A DNA stretch of 64,000 nucleotides. Origin: CAWGMT01 sp963823675. GTDB lineage: Bacteria; Planctomycetota; Planctomycetia; Isosphaerales; Isosphaeraceae. The notes below the pieces were generated by a model. That model made no database searches. It was not told the origin of the DNA and was given only the letters and a program-made list of their open reading frames with translations. Shown here piece by piece: positions 39,701-47,951 of this stretch (positions are counted from its first letter, which is position 1; every line of letters begins with the position of its first letter). Position numbers and translations under genes: made by a program. The stretch is taken from the NCBI GenBank assembly GCA_963823675.1, contig CAWGMT010000013.1, positions 248,001-312,000 on the forward strand. The letters are read 5' to 3'.

Positions 39701-42700
39701 AAGTGGCTCAGGCGTTGGTGTCGGTCAATTCCATTTATCTTGGCGATTGGCTCAAATACTTGAGTGACGTGCGTCGTACGGTGACGCCCCCGGTGGCGAT
39801 CATCTTCCGGGATCGAAAACGCTCCGAATCCGACCAGACGCAGGCGACGAACATCCTGACGAACTATGCCAGCGACGATCCGGATCTGATCGCCAACCTC
39901 ATGATGGACGCCGACCGCAAGGCGTTTGCCGCCTTGTTCCCCATCGCCCAGCGGCAAGAGGCGAGGGTGATACCCTTGTTCCAGGCGGAGATATCGAAGA
40001 AACCAAGGTACTCGTGGGATGACCCGCCGCTCGATGCGACCTGGACGAAATCCGACGCCAGGCTCATAAGGGGGATAGAGTCCGCACAGGGGATGCTCAC
40101 CGAGCGTTTCGCTTTCTGTCAGACGATGCCCCTGGACGAATTCCTCGCGACCGCTGACGCTCTCCGCAAATCGGGTTACCGCCCCGTGCGGCTCCGCCCC
40201 TATGCCGATGGGCAGATCTTGCGGGTAGCGGCGGTCTGGGCCCGAGATGGGCGAAACTGGCGAATTGCTTCAGGATTGACGGCCAGTGACGTCCGACAAC
40301 AGGATGACAGTTTCCGCGCGGTTCGGGCGGGTCTCCCGACCCCGCCGCTACGGCCGACCGTAGGTCTCCCGAGACCTCGGTTCGGCGCGGGTCTCCCGAC
40401 CCCGCCGCTACGGCCGACCGTAGGTCTCCCGATGCACAACCTACGCCCGACACCGGGAGACCTTCGGTCAAAAAGAGGGCGGGGTCGGGAGACCCGCGCC
40501 CAACAAGCCGAACAACCTCGCGAGACCCGCGGTCCGGCGAGGGGCAAGGTCGGGGGACCTTGCCCCAACCGCGGTACCTCCCTGTCGATGTTGCTGGGTA
40601 CATCGCGACCGACAAGGATGGCAAACGCACCGACCGCTATGCCGCCGTCTGGGTCGAGAAATCCGGCGATGATGACGCCCGGCTGTACGTTGGGATGACT
40701 GCCGATGAGCTGACGGCGATCGAGGTCAGGCTCAAGGAGGCCAAGCTCATTCCCCGCGACCAGCACGCCGTGATTGGGCCCGAAGGTCGCACGCGATATT
40801 GCGGCGTCTGGGGACGACCCTCAAGGGCAGACATCGAAGGCCAGGCTTATCGGGACCAGTTCGAGGGAACCTTCGAGCAGAACCAGGCGGACAAGAACGA
40901 CCAGTTGCTGATCGACATCGTCGTCAGCGGGGCGAGCAAACCACAGGCGGCCCGTGATCGAATGCAGGCTGCCCTTGAGAATGCAGACAAGAGGCTCAAG
41001 ACCAAGCCCGACGATGCCGACGCCCGGTACCTTCGGGCCATGGCATACTTCCGGCTGGGAGAGAATCAAAAGGCACTGGGCGACCTCGAGGCCGTGATCG
41101 CCAAGAACCCGAAGGCCGTCTCCGCCAAACTTTACCGGGTCATCGCCATCGCACGCTTTGGCAAGAAGGCGGATGCCTGGTCGGAACTGGAGAAGTTTCA
41201 GAAGGAAGACGCCCCGGAACATTCCAAGCTCTACCTTGCCGCTGTCTTGGCAGCGGAGCTGGGCGAGGGCGCGGACAAGGCATTTGCGGCCCTCGAAGCG
41301 GCGATCGGCAAACAACCCGAGGACGCAGAACTGCGATATGACGCCGCCCGTGCGTTTTCCGTGGCATCAAGAACGGGTGGTGGGCGGCGGGTGACGGGTG
41401 GCGGGCAATTCGATCCCACCACACACAACACACCACCCGCCACCTTCCAATCGCGATGTCTCCAATTGCTCAGGCAGGCGGTCAAGAACGACGATGCCGA
41501 TTTCGCCAAGATGGACGAGGATTTCGACCTTAACCCAATCCGGGACGACCCAGCATTCGCCGACATCATGAAGGCCGGTCACCCCGAACGCCGCTACGCT
41601 GCTGTCTGGAGCAGCGATGCGAGCTTCGAGGCAACTTCGATCTACGGTCTCGATCCCGCCGCCCAACTGCGTAAATGCCGGGAGCTCATCGACGAGGGTT
41701 ACCGCCCCGTATCATGGTCGGCGAGCCAGACCGCAACCGAGGGACCGCTGGTGACTGCCTCAGTCTGGCACCGACCGGTGATCACGGAGGAGACCAAGGA
41801 CAGGCTGGCGGAGCGTCAAGCCCGGGCGGCGGTCGCCCTGGTTCGCATGGGCAAAGCTGAGGAGCTCTGGGCCCTGCTGCGGCACAGTGCAGATCCCCGG
41901 CTGCGGAGCTTCATCGTCAACTGGCTTGAGCCGCTGGGCGCTGATCCCAAGCTGATCGCCGCCGAGCTCGACCGATTGAATTCTCCCGCCACCCACCACG
42001 CGCCACCCGCCACCCAAAGGATGGACGCCATCCTGTTCCACCCCGAGACCTCGATGCGCCGTGCGCTGATCCTCGCATTGGGGACGTACGGGACGGAAGG
42101 GCTGTCCCCCGGCGAGCGAGAGCCATTGATCGGCAAGCTGCTCGACCTCTACCGCAACGATCCCGACAGCGGCGTCCACGGTGCGGCGGAATGGGCCATG
42201 CGGAAGTGGGGGCAGCACGAGCAGCTCAAGAAACTGGATGCCGAGCTGGGCAACCTCAAGGACCGTGGCGACCGCCGCTGGTTCGTGAACAGCCAGGGAC
42301 AGACCTTCGCCGTGATCGAGGGACCTGTGGAGTTCCGCATGGGGTCACCGCCGACTGAGCCGAATCGTGACGTCACCATGGAAACTCCACGCCGCATGGT
42401 GATCCCCCGCCGTTTCGCCATCGCCGCCAAGGAGGTGACGATCGAGCAGTGGCAGAGGTTTGAGCGGACCAACACCCAATACAGATTGCCCCCGAACCTC
42501 GTCAAACAGTGGAGCCCCGGTCCCGACGGTCCCATGATCGGGTTCACCTGGTACATTGCCGCGCACTACTGCAACTGGCTCAGCGAGCAGGAAGGGTTGC
42601 CCAGGGACCAGTGGTGCTACATCCCCGCTCCAGGCAACGCTTACGCGGAAGGGATGACGATCCCTGCCGACGTTCTCGAGCGCAGGGGTTATCGCTTGCC

Positions 42701-43109
42701 CACTGAGGCGGAAAGGGAATATGCCTGCCGGGCAGGTGCGGTCACCAGCCGATATTACGGTGACTCTCTCGAGTTGCTGGACGCCTATGCTCGTTACCAA
42801 GCCAACAGCAACGAGCACGCATGGTCCTGCGCGAGCCTGCTACCGAACGACTTGGGGTTGTTCGACATGCTAGGGAACGAGTTTGAATGGGTGCAAGATA
42901 GCACCGGCCGTTTGGCGCCAAGAAGGAGAGGAGTATTCAGTGATATTATAACTATATCTGAATTAGTTAATGAAAAGCCCTCTCGTCTCCTGCGTGGCGG
43001 GTCGTTCGACTTTCAACCGGCGGTCGTCCGCTCGGCGAACCGCGTCGTGCTCGCCCCGTCGTTCCGTGTCTCTGACCTCGGTTTCCGCCCCTCCAGGACT
43101 TACCACTGA
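36745..43109 (+). CDS. Giant Ser/Thr kinase - STAND NTPase - TPR - FGE-like protein
   Basis: Start ATG 36745, with GAGGG eight bases upstream. Residues ~33-300 are a eukaryotic-type kinase (LGNGGFGQVFLAYDE, VAIKVPRP, LVHRDVKPANILI, VVDFGLALRDE, GTPSYMSPEQARG). Residues ~360-700 form a novel STAND NTPase (LIYGPSGCGKSSLMKAGLLP, KVLLVLDQFEQW). A membrane helix is at ~830 (LGSVILVSLITWGAIEG). Regions with repeated HEAT/TPR-like units follow (ADARYLRAMAYFRLGENQKA). The C-terminal ~270 residues resemble a formylglycine-generating enzyme/SUMF1 domain (EVTIEQWQRF, WYIAAHYCNWLSEQEGLP, YRLPTEAEREYACRAG, LFDMLGNEFEWVQD, RLLRGGSFDFQ). The full length would be ~2,120 residues. One frame change lies in the palindromic insertion at 40325-40560. 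Such fusions are planctomycete-specific. The kinase lies in the cytoplasm and the FGE-like domain presumably outside. Confidence 0.85.
38868..38985. repeat. GGTGGCGGGTGG palindrome inside the kinase NTPase region
   Basis: GGTGGCGGGTGACGAGTGG, then CGGGTGGAGGG, faces CCCGCCACCCGCCACTCGCC, then ACCCACCACCCG about 45 bases later. The insertion stays in frame (it reads GVAGDEWRVEGERTGNRP and NPATRHSPPTTR) between domain residues LITPTDPE and YYQLTHDYLVHSL. Confidence 0.7.
40325..40560. repeat. TCGGGAGACC repeat array inside the kinase gene
   Basis: Two tandem 60-base copies (starting ~40328 and ~40388) of GCGGGTCTCCCGACCCCGCC, GCTACGGCCGACCGTAG and GTCTCCCGA are followed by an inverted partial copy (GGGAGACCTTCGGTC, then GGCGGGGTCGGGAGACCC). 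It separates residues DVRQQDDSFR from YLPVDVAGYIATDKDG, which otherwise belong together, and shifts the frame. Related to the 23.0 kb repeat. Confidence 0.8.
41383..41455. repeat. GGTGGCGGGTGG repeat inside the TPR region
   Basis: GGGTGGTGGGCGGCGGGTGA, then CGGGTGGCGGG, faces CACACAACACACCACCCGCCA. It is read in frame as RTGGGRRVTGGGQFDP and THNTPPATF between AARAFSVAS and QSRCLQLLRQAV. Confidence 0.7.
41985..42020. repeat. CCCGCCACC repeat, single arm, inside the kinase gene
   Basis: TCTCCCGCCACCCACCACGC, then GCCACCCGCCACCC is read in frame as NSPATHHAPPATQR between AELDRL and MDAILFHPE. It has one arm only of the family above. Confidence 0.65.
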
Positions 43110-43177
43110 TCTACTTTAAATCTTTACAACTTCCGCCTTTCCGCTTTTAGTATTTATATGTTTATTATTTGCACTCG

Positions 43178-43222
43178 TTCCCACGCTCCGCGTGGGAATG
43201 CCGTCTTCGACGCTCCGCGTCG
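43178..43222. repeat. REP hairpin pair upstream of the Y1 transposase
   Basis: Two perfect hairpins: TTCCCACGC / GCGTGGGAA with loop TCC (43178-43198), and CGACGC / GCGTCG with loop TCC (43208-43222). They are the left-hand partner of the copies at 43567-43611. Confidence 0.85.
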
Positions 43223-43248
43223 TCTTTTCGGACCAAGATCCGCGACCC

Positions 43249-43629
43249 ATGGGACGCAGCCGCTATCAGTTCGGAGAAGCCGCTCTTCCCCACTTCCTGA
43301 CCTGCACGGTCGTTGGCTGGCTGCCCGTCTTCACTCGGCCCGAGACCGTTCAAATCGTGCTCAATTCATGGCAGTTTCTCCAGAATCAGGATCGGCTGGT
43401 GCTTCTGGGACATGTCGTTCTCGAGAACCACATTCAGTTCATCGACTCGGCCGAGAACCTGGCGAAAGAAGTCGGCGATTTCAAGTCCTACACGGCGCGA
43501 CGGATCATCGACTACCTCAGTGAACGCCACGCGCGGACCCTGCTCGATGGCCTGAAATATCACAAACGACGCAGAGCGTCGCAGGCGGCATTCCCACGCG
43601 CAGCGTGGGAACGAGTCGTCGAACCGTGA
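43249..43629 (+). CDS. REP-associated tyrosine (Y1) transposase, HUH altered
   Basis: Starts MGRSRYQFGEAALPHFLTCT, then VVGWLPVFTRPETVQIVLNS, QNQDRLVLLGHVVLENHIQF, FKSYTARRIIDYLSERHART and LLDGLKYHKRR. The family HUH motif usually reads ENHLH or NHVH; here it is ENHIQ, so the second His has become Gln. The catalytic Tyr would be in the region SYTARRIIDYL. The last ~20 residues are encoded by the right-hand REP copies, so the natural end is probably near KYHKRRR. REP-associated transposases mobilise flanking REP sequences. Only ~127 residues are present, shorter than the usual ~150-170. Confidence 0.75.
   Translation: MGRSRYQFGEAALPHFLTCTVVGWLPVFTRPETVQIVLNSWQFLQNQDRLVLLGHVVLENHIQFIDSAENLAKEVGDFKSYTARRIIDYLSERHARTLLDGLKYHKRRRASQAAFPRAAWERVVEP
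43567..43611. repeat. REP hairpin pair downstream of the Y1 transposase
   Basis: CGACGC / GCGTCG with loop AGA (43567-43581) and TTCCCACGC / GCGTGGGAA with loop GCA (43591-43611). The stems match the upstream pair exactly, while the loops differ. Their order is reversed, so the transposase gene lies between inverted copies. Confidence 0.85.
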
Positions 43630-44134
43630 CACTAACAACGGTTTCCGCCCCTCCATTTCCTGGGGCTTACGCCACCAGGCTACAGCAATTCCGCCCCGCT
43701 TCGGGGGCTCAGAATCCGACAGCCCGCAACCCTGGTTTGTGCAGCCAAGTCCAGGCCGCCGACCCGTGCCGGGTGACCTCCGTTGCCCGGAGGAATGAAG
43801 CCCAAGTCCGGCGGGTCTGGTAGGTCTTCGGACTCGAACGCTCCGCCGGGCACGTTTCATGTCAAGGAATTGGTGTCGGTTCATTTCGCCGGAATCAGGC
43901 GCGTCCCGCCACCTTCGCTGGTTTCGTGGCCGGGGAATCGAGCCTGGTTCAATTGCGAGTACCAGCTTCGGCATACGAGCCCGAAGCGCCAGCGAGTGCG
44001 TGTACGGTCTTAGACGCACACACTCGCTGGCGCGTCGGGCTCGTGTGGTCGCGTGGACGAGTGCACAAAGTGCTGGTCGCCCCTGAAACAAAAGCCATCG
44101 ACCTCCTGAACTCGGCTGGGCCGTGCGGCCAAGC
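43630..44134. other. Non-coding region rich in repeats
   Basis: About 500 bases without a gene. At 43655-43675 a CTGGGGCTTACGCC-type repeat lies beside a CCCCGCTTCGGGG palindrome (~43696-43708). A larger palindrome is at 43970-44048. Confidence 0.5.
43970..44048. repeat. GAGCCCGAAGCGCCAGCGAGTG palindrome
   Basis: ACGAGCCCGAAGCGCCAGCG, AGTGCGTGT is answered by ACACACTCGCTGGCGCGTCG, GGCTCGTGT. Two arms of ~29 bases with few mismatches flank a ~14-base loop. This repeat type is widespread in planctomycete chromosomes. Confidence 0.75.
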
Positions 44135-45904
44135 TTACCCAGCGGCCCCGTGTCGCCGCGCCGCAGGGTCGGCCAGGGCGTTCGGGTCATTCCGCGATCG
44201 CGTCGCGGCCGCCGCAGCGGTGGGGGCACCCCGATGATCGGCGATGAGGTGGGCGAGTGTCGTACCGCGCGGGAGACCGCGGCGGCCGAGCCGTAACGCC
44301 GCTTCGAGGTTGATCCATTTCTCGCCGGGCACGCCGTCGACCGGGCCCGATGTGGCGCTCGGCCTGGCGGCGCGGTGGGCGTCGGCCCACGCGAGGATCT
44401 GCTCGACCGTCAGACGAGGGAGGTCCGACGGTTGCGGGCGCCGCGGTGCTCGGCCAGTAGCTGCGCCAGCGACGAGCCGCCCGGCAGGCCGCGATAGCCC
44501 TGGGCCAGGGCGCCGCTGATCGCCTTCCAGGTCTCCCCGGGGACCGAGCGGAGCGGCCCGGATTCCTCGATGGGCCACTCGCCGGTGGCCTCGCGGTGGG
44601 CGTCGGCCCAGGCGAGGACCTGCTCGACTGTCAGCGCGGGGCGGGTCCGATACACGTCCGGACCACCGTGCGGGCGGATGAGGCGGCCGAGCAACTGGCC
44701 TCCGGGCAGGCCGCGATAGCCCTCGCGCAGGGCGGTGTCGATCGAGCCCCAGTGCTCGCCTTCGGCGTGGAGCACCGGGCCAGACCGCCCCGACGGCCAG
44801 CGGCCGGCGGCGGCGCGGTGGGCGTCGGCCCAGGCCAGGATCTGCCCGGCCGTCAGCGGTGGCTGCGTGTAGATGTTCGGGGCCTGGCGGTGCTCGGCCA
44901 GCAGTTGGGCCAGCGTCGTACCGCCGGGCAGGCCGCGGCGGCCGTCCCGCAGCGCATCATCGAGGTGCGCCCACGACTCGCCGGGCGCGTCCCGGACCGG
45001 CCCGGACGACCATCCGGTCGGCCAGCGGCCGGTGGCCGCGTGATGGGCATCGGCCCAGGCAAGGATGCGCTCGACGGTCAGCGGGCCGCGGTACGCGCGG
45101 CGCTCCGCCAGGAGCTGCGCCAGCGTCGAGCCGCCGGGCAGGCCGCGCAGGCCGTGGGACAGGGCCGAATGGATGTTGGCCCACGTCTCGCCGGGCGCAG
45201 CGCGCACCGGGCCGGAGCGGTCGTTAGGGTAGTCGCCCGTAGCCTGCCGGTGGGCGTCGGCCCACGCCAGGATCTGCTCGACGTCAAGGCGCGGCAGGTT
45301 CTGCTTGTTGCGGACGCCGCGGTGCTCCTGGAGCAGATCGGCCAGCGTGGTCCCGCCCGGCAGGCCGCGGTAGCCCTCACTCAGGGCGCGGTTGACCTGC
45401 ATCCAGTTCGGAAGAGGGTGATCGGGCACTGGCCCAGAACCGATTCGAGGCCAACGGCCGCAGGCGGATCGATGGGCGTCGGCCCAGGACAGGATCAGGT
45501 CGATCGTGAGGCGGGTGGTCGCCGGCGGTCGCGCCGCGGGCCGGCGCCGTGGCCGGCCTGTCGCGAACTGCTCCGCCTCCCATGCCCGCAGCCGCTCGGC
45601 CGGCGACTCCGGGCTAGCCCCCTCCGTAACTCCCCGCTCCTCGGCCAGCAGGCTGGCCCGCGACGATCCCCCGGGCAGCCCGCGTCAACCCCGCCTCAAG
45701 GCGGTGTCCACCGCCGACCAGGTCTCGTCGCCAACCCCTCCAACCGGCCCAGAACGTCGGTCGGGCCATCTCCCGGTCGCAGTGCGGCGGGCGTCGGCCC
45801 AGCACAGGATCCGCTCGACGTCCAGCGCCGGCCGCCTCCCCGCCACCAGTGTTCGCGCCCCGCTCTGCGCGCGCCGGTAGCGAGTCCTCGCACTCCTTGC
45901 TCAT
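44135..45904 (-). CDS. Protein of seven tandem ~66-residue repeats, frameshifts
   Basis: Each unit reads approximately LTVEQILAWADAHRxATGRW, P-x-SGPV-x-APGETW, and LRGLPGGTTLAQLLAEHRG. Seven units lie at about 45850, 45500, 45280, 45080, 44855, 44625 and 44400. The middle five units form one intact frame (44410-45429); the first and last units lie in other frames, with changes near 45680 and 44420. The start may be MSKECED at 45904. There is no signal peptide or membrane helix. The units resemble helicase-associated and other small repeated helical domains but I cannot assign them. Such repeats occur in many planctomycetes, in proteins of unknown function. Confidence 0.7.
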
Positions 45905-46263
45905 GATCCCGCCCCCCGGTCGATCCGCCCGGCCGACTCCACGGCTTTATTATGCCGAATCCGTGGGGACGTGGCAATTCCAGGTTGTCGCCGATCTGCC
46001 TCAGATAGGCTCCAGGCACTGACGCCGCGGCTTGCAGCGTCTGGCCCTCGCGGCCTCCGGAGACATCCTCCGGGCCGCCAACCGTCGCTATTTGAACCTG
46101 CGACCATCAAGGTAAACGGGCTAACATCAGTCAGGCCGATTGCCGCGATAGGTGTAACTCCCGGGACACACACGGCGTACCCGGTCGTCCTTTTAATCCC
46201 TTGGCACCCTAAGCCGGCTAAGTCCGGATTGCTCAGGGGCTTTCGGATTTATCCTGCTCAAGT
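45905..46263. other. Intergenic region
   Basis: About 360 bases between the repeat protein and vapC. I see no gene or clear repeat. Confidence 0.4.
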
Positions 46264-46677
46264 TCATGTGGCCGTCAGGTGCCAGTCTTCCAGCTTCAAG
46301 CCAGGCACCCGGCTGAACTCTGCAGTATTGGCGGTGACGAGTGTAAGACTGGCAGAGCGGGCATGACCGGCCAAGAGCACGTCGTACGCGCCGATCATAC
46401 AGCCCTGGGATTCGAGAAGCGCGCGAATGCGCCCGGCTTCCCTCGCGGCCTCTCCGTCAAAAACCAGCTCGCCAACCGTGGCCAGCAACAAATCAACCTT
46501 TGCCAACTCCTTCGCCGGGTCGGCGCACTTTTCGACCCCAGTGAATAGCTCGTAACTTGTAATGCTGGAAATCGCGCAGTCTGCCGGCGGGACCGCCGCC
46601 ATGCGTTGCAGCACCAGGGTGTGATGGCGCATCGTGGCGATGCACGTGTTCGTGTCGAGCAAATAACGTAAGGGCAA
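46264..46677 (-). CDS. vapC: VapC-type PIN toxin
   Basis: Begins with TTG 46677 (GGAG six bases before), giving MPLRYLLDTNTCIATMRHH with the first PIN Asp. SITSYELFTGVEKCAD supplies the Glu, and GAYDVLLAGHARSASLTLVT, then ANTAEFSRVPGL the later acidic residues. Total 137 residues. PIN toxins are Mg-dependent RNases. It follows vapB by three bases. Confidence 0.9.
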   Translation of the reverse strand: MPLRYLLDTNTCIATMRHHTLVLQRMAAVPPADCAISSITSYELFTGVEKCADPAKELAKVDLLLATVGELVFDGEAAREAGRIRALLESQGCMIGAYDVLLAGHARSASLTLVTANTAEFSRVPGLKLEDWHLTAT

Positions 46678-46680
46678 CGA

Positions 46681-46914
46681 TCACTCCAGTTTCGGAGCGG
46701 GCGGAACTCGACCTTGGGTGGGACGCGCGAACGCCGGATCGTCGATGCGAATGCGATCAAAGAACCCGAGCGGCCATGTTGCGGGCTTGATCGGTTGCAG
46801 GACAAGAGACTCACCCTGCCGTCGAATGGTGACGGTGTCTCCTTCCAGTTGAAACCCCTCCGGCAATTTCACGAGCTGGCAGCCGTCCATCCGCACTATT
46901 TCAGCAACTTTCAT
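46681..46914 (-). CDS. vapB: VapB-type AbrB-like antitoxin
   Basis: ATG 46914 with AGGGGG six bases before it. The N-terminal part AEIVRMDGCQLVKLPEGFQL, then EGDTVTIRRQGESLVLQP is a swapped-hairpin AbrB/VapB DNA-binding domain. The rest (WPLGFFDRIRIDDPAFARPT) would wrap the toxin. Total 77 residues. It probably represses its own promoter together with VapC. Confidence 0.88.
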   Translation of the reverse strand: MKVAEIVRMDGCQLVKLPEGFQLEGDTVTIRRQGESLVLQPIKPATWPLGFFDRIRIDDPAFARPTQGRVPPAPKLE

Positions 46915-47459
46915 CGCGTTCCCCCTTCTCATACAAAAAGCGTCGCGCATGACCAATCATAGCAAAGGATAGCGTCCTTCCTCAAATCGTCGAACTTAAG
47001 AAAACGATCGCTGCGTTCTGCGGGGGGCGGTCGATCCTGGCGCCTTCGTCCCCGGCCCGCGCTCGTGCCGAAACGAGCGTCAGCCCCTGCTCTGGCCTCC
47101 ATTTTCCCTCCGGCAAAAAATTATGAAGGGTTATTCCGACATTCTTCGCAGGCCTTATTGAGGCGACAAGGCGTTGACGGCACCGCGGTCAACAACAGCG
47201 AAGCCTTCTGGACCTTAGCCCGTGATGAGAGGAAAGAACTCAATGCTTGCACCATTGATCGTGAACTCGCTGATCGCTTCGCTGCTATTGCTGGCGGTGG
47301 GGTGGGTCAGCGACATCTTGCACGCGAGCACGCACAACCGTCGAAGTTACGTATGTTCTGAAGTTTCCCGGTCATCCTCACCAAGAACCGATCGAACGTC
47401 TCGCACGACGGCACGGTCCACCGCCGCGGGGTGATCACCGGTTCCAGGGAGTCTCAGCC
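46915..47459. other. Intergenic region
   Basis: About 545 bases between vapB and the next gene. A short frame at 47240-47330 (MLAPLIVNSLIASLLLLAVG) could encode a membrane peptide, but there is no other support for it. Confidence 0.4.
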
Positions 47460-47855
47460 ATGACAGCGCAACGGTGGAGCAAACTCGTTTCGGTTTTCGT
47501 CTTTGCCCTGGTGCTGGGCACAGCCGGTAGTGCCCGGGCACAGTGGGGTTTCCCTGGCACATGGGGTTACCTTCCGGCCAGCCAGTTCGGCCTGGACTAC
47601 GGGGCTGTTCCGGGAATATCGCCTTTCGGCTACGGCTCATTCGGAGCAGGAGGTTACGCGGGCTCGAGCAACTTCATCGGCTTCCCGATGCCTGGCTATG
47701 CCCAGAGCATCGGGCAAGTGCCGCTCACGACCACGTCGTTTCCGTCGCTCTCCAATACCGTGACCTTGGTCCCCGGTTGGAGCGGCTCGACACACGGAGC
47801 TTACCGCCGACACCGAGCGCGACCCGTTGTTCCTCGCGCGGCACGTCGGCGGTGA
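47460..47855 (+). CDS. Secreted Gly/Tyr/Phe-rich protein
   Basis: A signal peptide (KLVSVFVFALVLGTAGSARA) is followed by a low-complexity part with GFPGTWGYLPASQFGLDYGA, FGYGSFGAGGYAGSSNFIG and PMPGYAQ. A basic tail ends the protein (131 residues). Such proteins are common in planctomycetes and may be cell-surface or envelope components. A frame change in the last 20 residues cannot be excluded. Confidence 0.6.
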   Translation: MTAQRWSKLVSVFVFALVLGTAGSARAQWGFPGTWGYLPASQFGLDYGAVPGISPFGYGSFGAGGYAGSSNFIGFPMPGYAQSIGQVPLTTTSFPSLSNTVTLVPGWSGSTHGAYRRHRARPVVPRAARRR

Positions 47856-47951
47856 TCAAGGGTCGATTGATGGTCGGGGCTTTGGCGCATATCATTACGA
47901 TAGTAAATGGGCTTTTATGGGGACTACACCGTGCTGAATACGGGGTGAGCC

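Noticed and set aside
47065..47361. A 98-residue frame in the vapB-secreted protein gap
   Set aside because: No domain, no ribosome binding site and no coherent hydrophobic or charge pattern.
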